From Candidatus Anderseniibacteriota bacterium (GTDB taxonomy: Bacteria; Patescibacteriota; Andersenbacteria; UBA10190): a DNA stretch of 26,792 nt. The notes below the pieces were generated by a model. That model saw only the letters and a program-made list of their open reading frames with translations, searched no databases and was not told the origin of the DNA. A program made the translations under genes and the position numbers. This document shows, in pieces, positions 1-5,577 of the stretch (position 1 is the first letter of the stretch; every line of letters begins with the position of its first letter). Location: contig QIFI01000066.1 of assembly GCA_003229735.1 (NCBI GenBank), positions 1 through 26,792 on the forward strand. The letters are read 5' to 3'.

Positions 1-219
1 GAAAATAATACAGCCTGTAAATTCGCGATTTCCCACATACATAAAAGCTGCTCTTTAGCCCAGCGGGTGGCGCGGTCAGAAAGGATTCCAGGCCCGAAGG
101 CATCCACAGAGGTCATGCCCGGTGGTAGGGAATTCCGTGGGGCCCCACCTTTGGTGGGGAAACCGGAATTGCACGCCGGGCCGACAGTGGCGCCACGGCG
201 ACAGGACCCGTGGGTTTTT
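1..219 (+). ncRNA. Unidentified structured RNA (3' part), low confidence
   Basis: GC-rich block with no convincing protein. It contains nested self-complementary segments: GCCCGG near 117-122 pairs with CCGGGC near 176-181, AATTCCG near 130-136 pairs with CGGAATT near 163-170, and GCCCCACC/GGTGGGG closes a three-base TTT loop near 142-159. The block ends in a terminator-like hairpin and T run, which argues for a plus-strand transcript. The ACAGGACCCG near 201-210 resembles the 3' conserved region of RNase P RNA (ACAGAACCCGG), but I cannot find the other RNase P conserved regions (GAGGAAAGUCC or AGAUNAAUG). I found no tmRNA tRNA-like end and no SRP core, so I leave the family open. The 5' end may lie outside the window. 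Confidence 0.4.
193..219 (+). terminator. Candidate intrinsic terminator
   Basis: CCACGG (193-198) can pair with CCGTGG (208-213) across a nine-base loop, followed by G and five T (215-219) and more T-rich sequence to 228. The stem is only six pairs, so it is a moderate candidate. It would end the structured RNA before the gene at 314. Confidence 0.45.
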
Positions 220-271
220 CCTCTTTTATCTAAACGAAGAGCTGTCTAGAAAAACACCAGCCAAGTGGAAA

Positions 272-307
272 ATTACCAGTTACTAATTACCAGTTACCAG
301 TTACTAT
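272..307 (+). repeat. TTACCAG-type short tandem repeat array
   Basis: Head-to-tail degenerate copies of a seven-base word (TTACCAG, with TTACTAA variants). The array ends in TTACTATAAACC directly before the start codon at 314. The same array, in longer form, ends in nearly the same sequence before the gene at 20247. Confidence 0.8.
302..307 (+). promoter_or_regulatory. Candidate -10 box for a leaderless transcript
   Basis: TACTAT fits a TAnnnT -10 element and lies exactly six bases before the ATG at 314. Transcription would then start at or next to the start codon. No convincing -35 box is visible, and no Shine-Dalgarno sequence precedes the gene. Confidence 0.45.
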
Positions 308-313
308 AAACCC

Positions 314-934
314 ATGTCCAAGTTCTGGTTTATAACCTTAGTCCTCCTCATCGTCGGCCTAGTCTATACCGGCGTTTTAGAAGTCAAGCTCAACACCGGC
401 CAAGTATCCAATATATCTTCCCTGTCCTCCGTCACCAATAATCTGGTTAAAGAAAAGACCACCTTTGAAAAAGGCCGCTCCTATGTAGTAGGGTTAAAAC
501 GCAAAGGAGAATTTCTAGTCGTCAGAGATAAAGAGAAGCGCCTGGTATTATCTAACCTCTACGTCAAAACAGATGCCCGGCGTTTAGAAGATCTAATCGC
601 CGCTAAAACTACTCCTGCCGGATTATTGCCCCAGGCGGAACTCTTAATCTCCAGTCTGGATCTGGTCAGAAATACTGCCCAAAAGGCTTCAGTCGAAGTA
701 GTCGCCGGCATGAAATCAGAATCCTCCTCTGCCTTTTCCGCGGCTCAATTAGCCTTGGGTAAATTGCAAAATGAAAATCAGGAGTATGGCCGGATCCAAT
801 CAGAATTTACTCGCTTGACTAACGCTCTGGAAGAACAAATAGGGGACTTGGGCCTCCAGCGCGGAGCAGTCGCCGGCGCCAGCGACACCAACGATGACGC
901 CTCTTCGGACACCTCAAAAAATCAAAAAAAATAA
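314..934 (+). CDS. Membrane-anchored protein with C-terminal helical region, unknown function
   Basis: A 206-residue protein that I do not recognise. Residues 5-22 form one hydrophobic helix (a signal anchor), and the rest should lie outside the membrane. Residues about 50-110 include charged stretches and a short beta-rich part (RSYVVGLKRKGEFLVV). Residues about 120-185 are Ala/Gln/Glu-rich and look helical or coiled. The tail (from about 190) is rich in Asp, Ser and Lys and probably disordered. The start has no Shine-Dalgarno sequence but sits six bases after a -10-like TACTAT. The next gene follows after five bases, so the two are probably co-transcribed. The fold resembles small one-helix exported proteins common in CPR genomes, but no family can be named. 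Confidence 0.75.
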   Translation: MSKFWFITLVLLIVGLVYTGVLEVKLNTGQVSNISSLSSVTNNLVKEKTTFEKGRSYVVGLKRKGEFLVVRDKEKRLVLSNLYVKTDARRLEDLIAAKTTPAGLLPQAELLISSLDLVRNTAQKASVEVVAGMKSESSSAFSAAQLALGKLQNENQEYGRIQSEFTRLTNALEEQIGDLGLQRGAVAGASDTNDDASSDTSKNQKK

Positions 935-939
935 TATCC

Positions 940-1632
940 ATGCCCAATCAGTCCTTACTAATCTCCACTGCCATTAAATTTGGCTGGACAAAAACCCTCC
1001 AGTTTTTCCCTTTCTGGTTGGGTGCCATGGCTATTTATTTGGGAATCAACTTTATTCCCCAGCTGTCGCAATTTTTAGTCAAACCTTTCGGTCTGCCGGC
1101 CGCCCAATTTTCCATTGTGATTACCATCGCCGCTGCCCTCCTCTCCTATTTGTTCGGTATGGGGTTGATTAGAGTTACCATAGATATTATTGATAATCAA
1201 AATCCGAATTTTGGTCGTCTATTTCAAGAATATCCTAAATTCTGGCGCTATTTGGGCGTCAATATCTTAATTGCTCTCATCTTTTTGCTAGGCCTGCTTC
1301 TCTTCATTATCCCCGGCATTATCTGGCTCCTGATGTTTTTCTTTGCTCCTTATCTGATAATTGATAAAAATATCGGCGTCATTGATGCCCTCAAAAAAAG
1401 CAGACAGATGACCAAAGGTTCACGTTGGCGGCTCCTGCTGGCAGTCATTATTTTATTCTTCATTAACATTTTAGGCATTCTGGCCTTCGGCATTGGTCTG
1501 CTAATTACCAGCCCGCTTACTTTAATCACCTATGCCTATCTTTATCGCCAGCTCTCTCCATCATCAACCCCAACCACCCCAACTGCTCCGGATATCCCAA
1601 CCGCCCCAACCCATAACAATTTAGCAATATAG
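940..1632 (+). CDS. Multi-pass membrane protein, YciC/DUF975-like
   Basis: A 230-residue integral membrane protein with about five or six hydrophobic segments (near residues 20-40, 55-80, 100-135, 160-195). The central pattern is a long hydrophobic helix ending in IIPGIIWLLMFFFAPYLI, then a short acidic stretch, then DALKKSRQMTKGSRWRLL and further helices. This pattern is typical of the YciC (UPF0259), DUF975 and GDPD membrane-domain group, whose biochemical role is unknown. The C-terminal tail is Pro/Thr-rich (PTTPTAPDIPTAPT) and probably a disordered cytoplasmic end. It begins five bases after the preceding stop, so it belongs to that transcription unit. Family assignment is by motif memory only. 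Confidence 0.75.
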   Translation: MPNQSLLISTAIKFGWTKTLQFFPFWLGAMAIYLGINFIPQLSQFLVKPFGLPAAQFSIVITIAAALLSYLFGMGLIRVTIDIIDNQNPNFGRLFQEYPKFWRYLGVNILIALIFLLGLLLFIIPGIIWLLMFFFAPYLIIDKNIGVIDALKKSRQMTKGSRWRLLLAVIILFFINILGILAFGIGLLITSPLTLITYAYLYRQLSPSSTPTTPTAPDIPTAPTHNNLAI

Positions 1633-1667
1633 TAATTTAACAAATTAGCCCTTTAACCAAACGGATA

Positions 1668-1676
1668 TGGTATACT
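1668..1676 (+). promoter_or_regulatory. Extended -10 promoter element upstream of the metal/thiol gene cluster
   Basis: TGGTATACT (TG at 1668-1669, TATACT at 1671-1676) is an extended -10 motif, which can work with a poor -35 box; I see no good -35. Transcription from about 1683 would leave a leader of about 75 bases before the ATG at 1758. This is the only clear gap (126 bases) in front of the cluster. Confidence 0.5.
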
Positions 1677-1713
1677 TTCACTTCACCAACACAAACCTGT
1701 CAAAGTGAAGTAT
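1672..1713 (+). promoter_or_regulatory. Imperfect inverted repeat overlapping the -10 box (operator or leader hairpin)
   Basis: ATACTTTCACTT (1672-1683) is complementary to AAGTGAAGTAT (1703-1713) apart from one extra T in the left arm, with a 19-base spacer. The left arm overlaps the TATACT element. It could be the binding site of a metal- or redox-sensing repressor, or a stem in the 5' leader. No regulator gene is adjacent. Confidence 0.4.
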
Positions 1714-1757
1714 CTAAATCTATAATTTATTAATCATAATTTAATTCTTACAATCAC

Positions 1758-2045
1758 ATGAAAAACGAAACACATCATAACAGCAAAAGCGTCACACCTT
1801 CCTCTTCATCCAGCCGCCCGACACATACTACTCACTCAAAATCTAAAAAACGGCCGGAATTTAGCGTTCCGGAAACATTAATCGTGGTGGTGGTTGTGCT
1901 GGTGATTATGTCAGCCGTTCAGGTGTATCAGGCCCAAAAACTACTGGCCGCCGTATCCAGCGGCGCGGTGGTGGCCCCGGCCGGCGCCCCAGCGGCCCCG
2001 GCCAACCCCATTGGACTGCCCAGCCAGGTCGGAGGCTGTGGATAA
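1758..2045 (+). CDS. Small one-helix membrane protein with C-terminal Gly-Gly-Cys-Gly
   Basis: A 95-residue protein of unknown family. Residues 1-35 are polar and rich in Ser, Thr, His and Lys (THTTHSKSKK). Residues about 39-54 (TLIVVVVVLVIMSAV) form one transmembrane helix. A helical linker and an Ala/Pro-rich stretch follow, and the protein ends in LPSQVGGCG. The only cysteine is the penultimate residue. The positive N-terminal part suggests N-in topology, which puts the cysteine tail outside the cytoplasm, next to the CxxC proteins encoded downstream. The next start codon follows after four bases, so the genes are probably translated together. The lone cysteine could be a metal ligand, a disulfide partner or an attachment point; none of these is shown. 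Confidence 0.65.
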   Translation: MKNETHHNSKSVTPSSSSSRPTHTTHSKSKKRPEFSVPETLIVVVVVLVIMSAVQVYQAQKLLAAVSSGAVVAPAGAPAAPANPIGLPSQVGGCG

Positions 2046-2049
2046 GTTC

Positions 2050-2799
2050 ATGCCGTACCTCAAAACCCAAATAGTCCTGGGGCTACTTGTCTTTCTAGCT
2101 GTGCTTTATGGCGTCAACATCTTTCTCACCCAGAAACTTTCCGGCGTACTCATCGATAAGCCCGCCAAAATATCCTTCGCTATATTACTGCCCCCTCCGG
2201 ACAAGTGCGCCGACTGTTTTGACGCGGAAAGTATTATCAAAATGATTGACACTGCTCATAACATCAAATACACCAGCCAGCGCCTGGCCTACAATAGCCC
2301 GTTATCATCTAAATACATTGATACATATGGTATTGAAAATCTTCCCGCCCTGATTGTTTCCGGAGATATTGATAATAAAAAAGTTACAGCCGCCTGGACA
2401 GCTCTGGCCGGCCGGAAAAAAAACCAGCGGGTTGTCATCGCCAGCCAGCTTCCTTACTACAATATCGCCTCCAGTCAAGTTAAAGGAATCGTTAGTACGG
2501 TTCTGCTGACGGACGACACCTGTGCCGACTGTTTTGACGCCAATGAATATCTAACCGCTTTGGCCCGCTTCAACATAGTTTTAAATGATACGGCGGTATA
2601 TGATATTGCTTCTGATTCAGGCGCGGAACTAGTTCAAAAATACGACATTACCCGGGTCCCGACGCTAATCCTTTCACCAGACGTTGCTGACTATGAAGGC
2701 TTTGCTTCTTCCTGGTCAGAAGTTGGCACTATTGCCCCCGACGGCTGGTTTGTTTTTCGTGAAGTGCAAAAACTAAGCTCTCAATATCAGGAAATATGA
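2050..2799 (+). CDS. Membrane-anchored tandem thioredoxin-like protein with two CADC motifs
   Basis: A 249-residue protein if read from the ATG at 2050, which I prefer to the in-frame TTG at 2011. The ATG lies just after the upstream stop, and a GGAGG is present about 15 bases before it. Residues 7-26 form a signal anchor. Two repeats follow. The first has DKCADCFDAE (C53, C56) and YGIENLPALIVSG (Pro99). The second has DTCADCFDAN (C158, C161) and YDITRVPTLILSP (Pro204). A CxxC followed some 45 residues later by a hydrophobic-Pro-hydrophobic segment is the layout of a thioredoxin fold with its cis-proline. The active-site dipeptide Ala-Asp is not that of thioredoxin (Gly-Pro) or DsbA (Pro-His). 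It is probably an exported thiol-disulfide or metal-handling protein. It overlaps the next gene by four bases (ATGA). Confidence 0.75.
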   Translation: MPYLKTQIVLGLLVFLAVLYGVNIFLTQKLSGVLIDKPAKISFAILLPPPDKCADCFDAESIIKMIDTAHNIKYTSQRLAYNSPLSSKYIDTYGIENLPALIVSGDIDNKKVTAAWTALAGRKKNQRVVIASQLPYYNIASSQVKGIVSTVLLTDDTCADCFDANEYLTALARFNIVLNDTAVYDIASDSGAELVQKYDITRVPTLILSPDVADYEGFASSWSEVGTIAPDGWFVFREVQKLSSQYQEI

Positions 2800-4229
2800 C
2801 TATCGATTCCTTATTTCACCTAGTCCGCCATACGGCCTCGCTGTTTAAGAGCCGGTTTAATATCGCCGTTTTTTCCATCGCCCTGCTGTTTTTTATCGGA
2901 TTGCTGTCTTTCTTTTACGGGCTTTTCACTATCCCCATGCCCACTGGAGTTATTGGCTTCTACCGCATGGAGCCGCCCACAAGCTTTGAAATTTTCTATC
3001 TGTTTTTCTCGGCCATTGTCTCGGCTCTCATTATCACCATCACCATATATTCCTCCCGAATGAAAATCGCCGCCAGCACCACAGGTAGAAGCACGTCGGC
3101 CCTGGGGCTGGCCACCGGTATATTCGGCGCCGTTTGTCCGGCCTGTTTAGGCATTAATTTTCTGGCTTTTGGCAATGTTTTCACCGCCCAACTGGCTTTC
3201 CTTATCCCTTACATTTTTTGGATTCAAGTTGGTGGAATAATCCTGTTGTCTCTCGGACTTTATTTTGTCGCCCAAAGCGCCTACCGCAAATCCTGCCTCT
3301 CATGCTCATCTGACAGCCCAACTAAACAGCCCCTCGAATCCACCCCCAAATCTAAATCTAATTTCAACAACGATCCGGCCCTTAAAAAATTTACGGCCGT
3401 TGCCCTGGGCGCGATCATTATCTTTGCCTACCAGATAACCACGGTATTAGGAGAAAATCCGCCCCCCGACCCGACCTCATCAGGTCCCAACCTGGTTACC
3501 ACCAGCGGTCAGACTGTCAACATCGACGCAGTTATCGAATCAGTCACCCCTAAAGATGGATTCACTACCAACGTAAAGTGGAATGATATAGTAGACAAAA
3601 TGGTCAAAGCTGGAGTATTGGATCCCGATAAACTCGCCAGTATTCTCACCAAGCGATATCAACAGCCCATGCAGCCCGAATGGAGCGCCGTGCTGGCCGG
3701 GGAAGATGCCAATCTTACTATTAACAATGACAATGCCGTTTTCATGATGTATGTGCTGTGGACGCTAGCCAAACATAACCAGAATGAAATTTTGACCAAC
3801 AGTCCCTTTGCCAAAAGCTTCGTTAAATATGACATCGGCGTCGGACGCCCCGGCTATGGAGACACGCCGCTTCTGGCCTTAACGCCGGATCAGCAGGCCA
3901 TCGCCCAAAAAGTCGCCGCCAACGCTTATCGCCCCTGTTGCGGCAACTCCACCGCCGCTCCCGATTGTTCTCATGGATACTCCGCCCTGGGGCTCATAGA
4001 GCTAATGGCCTCGCAAGGTTTCTCTGAATCCGAGATATTTGCCGCCTTTATTCAATTCAATTCATTTTGGTTCCCGGAAACATACATTAAAAACGCCCTG
4101 TATTTCAAAATTACCCAGGATCAGGACTGGGATAATGTTTCCAAAGAACTCGTCGCCGGACCGGAATATTCAACTCTCAAAGGGTCTTTCACCGCCAAAA
4201 ATTATCTTAAAAATAACTTCGGAATATAA
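2796..4229 (+). CDS. Membrane protein with CPACLG motif and PCCGN...PDCSHG exported domain
   Basis: A 477-residue protein. About five hydrophobic helices lie near residues 21-44, 65-86, 102-127, 130-160 and 198-217. The third contains CPACLG (C114, C117) in a small-residue helix. CLSC (C167, C170) follows in a loop. Residues about 220-477 form a soluble domain that should lie outside the cytoplasm if the N-terminus is inside. Its core is YRPCCGNSTAAPDCSHGYSALGL (C381, C382, C391, H393; quoted here as one segment of key residues rather than a full motif), followed by LIELMASQGFSESEIFAAF. I have a general memory of similar Cys-Cys/Cys-His domains in hypothetical membrane proteins of CPR and archaea, but I know no proven function. 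The clustered cysteines and histidine suggest metal or thiol chemistry. An AGGA lies just before the start, which overlaps the preceding stop. Confidence 0.7.
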   Translation: MTIDSLFHLVRHTASLFKSRFNIAVFSIALLFFIGLLSFFYGLFTIPMPTGVIGFYRMEPPTSFEIFYLFFSAIVSALIITITIYSSRMKIAASTTGRSTSALGLATGIFGAVCPACLGINFLAFGNVFTAQLAFLIPYIFWIQVGGIILLSLGLYFVAQSAYRKSCLSCSSDSPTKQPLESTPKSKSNFNNDPALKKFTAVALGAIIIFAYQITTVLGENPPPDPTSSGPNLVTTSGQTVNIDAVIESVTPKDGFTTNVKWNDIVDKMVKAGVLDPDKLASILTKRYQQPMQPEWSAVLAGEDANLTINNDNAVFMMYVLWTLAKHNQNEILTNSPFAKSFVKYDIGVGRPGYGDTPLLALTPDQQAIAQKVAANAYRPCCGNSTAAPDCSHGYSALGLIELMASQGFSESEIFAAFIQFNSFWFPETYIKNALYFKITQDQDWDNVSKELVAGPEYSTLKGSFTAKNYLKNNFGI

Positions 4230-4259
4230 GTTAAATTATTAAAATACAGTAAATCAATG

Positions 4260-4265
4260 TATAAT
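4260..4265 (+). promoter_or_regulatory. Candidate -10 box before the CcdA-like gene
   Basis: TATAAT, the consensus -10 sequence, ends eight bases before the ATG at 4274. It would give a leader of one or two bases. No good -35 box is seen. It could provide an internal promoter inside the cluster. Confidence 0.45.
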
Positions 4266-4273
4266 TAACCCCC

Positions 4274-5350
4274 ATGGAAAACACTAACGGCAGTGCCATC
4301 AGCGACCGGGCCAAAAAATGGCTGGTGATGATCGCTTTCATCTTATTCTCAATCCTATTAGTGGGCATCTTTTACCTGTTTATGACACCCGGGGAAACGG
4401 TCAATCTCGCTTTTGCCTATGTCGTCGGCCTGTCCATGATTGTCCTGCCCTGTACCTTGCCTCTGGCTTTTGTAATTGTGCCGATGGCCATGGGCAAAAG
4501 CGCCAAAAAAGGTTTATTAATGTCCATTTTCTTTGGTCTGGGGCTCTCTATAACCCTTTCTATCTACGGTCTTTTTGTGGCGGTCATCGGAAAATCAATT
4601 GGTCTCGATCAGGCCGTCGGCAGTGCCGGCCTGGTCAGTCGGATATTATTTATCATTGGCGGTCTGGCCGCTTTCATTTTTGGCCTCTCTGAATTGAATT
4701 TAATTAAGTTCAAAATGCCCAGCTATAAAGGTTCATATCCTGATTTTATCCAACAGCAGGGAGATTATCTAAAAGCCTTTTTTCTGGGGCTTTTTCTGGG
4801 CAATGCCGGTGTCGGGTGCCCAAATCCACTCTTCTACGTTCTCCTGGGCGATATAGCCGTCGTTGGCAGTATTGTTAATGGCTGGTGGCTGGGGTTTATT
4901 CATGGCGTCGGACGAGCCACGCCACTGGTCTTTTTAGCTATCCTGGGCATCCTGGGAGTCAATGCCGTCAGCAATATTTCTAAAAAAACTGTTCTGGTAA
5001 CCAAGTGGACCGGCATCAGCCTTATCTTGCTCGGCGCTTTCATATTCATCAGCGGCACCTCTCATCAGTGGTATGAGGGAACCATTGTCCATAAAGGCTG
5101 GAATCAGATAGTTCAGCTGGTCACCGGAGATGACAATAAAATTGCTGAAATCGAAGAACATGAAGAAGCCCCCGGTACCCTGCCCGGAGATGGACACGAT
5201 GAAGCCGCCCCCCCGGCCGATGATCACGCGGATAACGCGGACTTTATTCCCGCCCCCTGGTCATGGATAACTCTTTTACTGATGGTAATCATTCCTCTTG
5301 GCTGGTATAAATATAAGCAAACAAAAGTGGAAGTGCCTAAAGTACCTTAG
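4274..5350 (+). CDS. CcdA/DsbD-like transmembrane electron-transfer protein
   Basis: A 358-residue protein with about seven membrane helices. The first soluble-core motif, MIVLPCTLPLAFVIVP (C60), matches the CcdA/DsbD membrane-domain signature (PCxLPL). The second half has GNAGVGCPNPLFYVLLGD (C182) where the family has its second buried cysteine. In CcdA/DsbD these two cysteines carry electrons from cytoplasmic thioredoxin to exported thiol proteins. Here a charged loop rich in Glu, Asp and His (residues about 287-323, with HDEAAPPADDHAD) precedes a last helix at about 328-345; this extension is unusual and may bind metal. There is no Shine-Dalgarno sequence. The neighbours encode exported CxxC proteins, which fit as electron acceptors. 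Confidence 0.75.
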   Translation: MENTNGSAISDRAKKWLVMIAFILFSILLVGIFYLFMTPGETVNLAFAYVVGLSMIVLPCTLPLAFVIVPMAMGKSAKKGLLMSIFFGLGLSITLSIYGLFVAVIGKSIGLDQAVGSAGLVSRILFIIGGLAAFIFGLSELNLIKFKMPSYKGSYPDFIQQQGDYLKAFFLGLFLGNAGVGCPNPLFYVLLGDIAVVGSIVNGWWLGFIHGVGRATPLVFLAILGILGVNAVSNISKKTVLVTKWTGISLILLGAFIFISGTSHQWYEGTIVHKGWNQIVQLVTGDDNKIAEIEEHEEAPGTLPGDGHDEAAPPADDHADNADFIPAPWSWITLLLMVIIPLGWYKYKQTKVEVPKVP

Positions 5351-5361
5351 GCATTATAATT

Positions 5362-5523
5362 ATGGGGTGCTGCGGATCAAATTCAGCCCAGTCGACCAAT
5401 GAACAAGAGCCAGAACGCGATCATGTTCATATTGACCGGCCTGATCATAGTCGCGCCAAAATTATTCTGATTAGAGTTACTGTCGTTGTATTAATAGTCG
5501 GGCTGGTAATTTGGATGATCTGA
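5362..5523 (+). CDS. 53-residue MGCC one-helix membrane protein
   Basis: A short open reading frame found by reading the gap between the CcdA-like and ATPase genes. It starts MGCCGSN with two adjacent cysteines. A polar segment rich in Asp, Glu, His and Arg (RDHVHIDRPDHSR) follows, and then a single C-terminal helix (residues about 33-53, KIILIRVTVVVLIVGLVIWM). The layout suggests a tail-anchored protein with a cytoplasmic or flipped Cys/His-containing head. It begins 11 bases after the preceding stop and in the same direction as the whole cluster. The composition (Cys pair, His cluster, clean membrane helix) is hard to obtain by chance. It may be a small metal-binding accessory to the ATPase. 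No family is recognised. Confidence 0.65.
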   Translation: MGCCGSNSAQSTNEQEPERDHVHIDRPDHSRAKIILIRVTVVVLIVGLVIWMI

Positions 5524-5530
5524 ATTATTT

Positions 5531-5536
5531 TATAAT
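5531..5536 (+). promoter_or_regulatory. Possible -10 box before the P-type ATPase gene
   Basis: A consensus TATAAT occurs 41 bases before the ATG at 5578, just after the small MGCC gene. A TTGGAT upstream is only 14 bases away, too close for a normal -35, so the promoter is uncertain. Confidence 0.3.
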
Positions 5537-5577
5537 CAATTAGAGCCCAAGACTTAAAAATATTAAAGCCAGATAAT

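Noticed and set aside
55..80. tRNA-like D-arm sequence (TAGCCCAGCGGGTGGCGCG)
   Set aside because: No anticodon arm, T arm or acceptor partner follows at the right distances.
201..210. RNase P RNA 3' conserved region
   Set aside because: A ten-base resemblance only. The other conserved regions are absent from the visible sequence.
67..249. 60-codon open frame at the window start
   Set aside because: It runs through the structured GC-rich block and terminator hairpin, and the translation has no recognisable pattern.
2011..2049. TTG start for the tandem thioredoxin-like protein
   Set aside because: It overlaps the upstream gene and adds polar residues before the signal anchor. The ATG at 2050 fits the spacing and topology.
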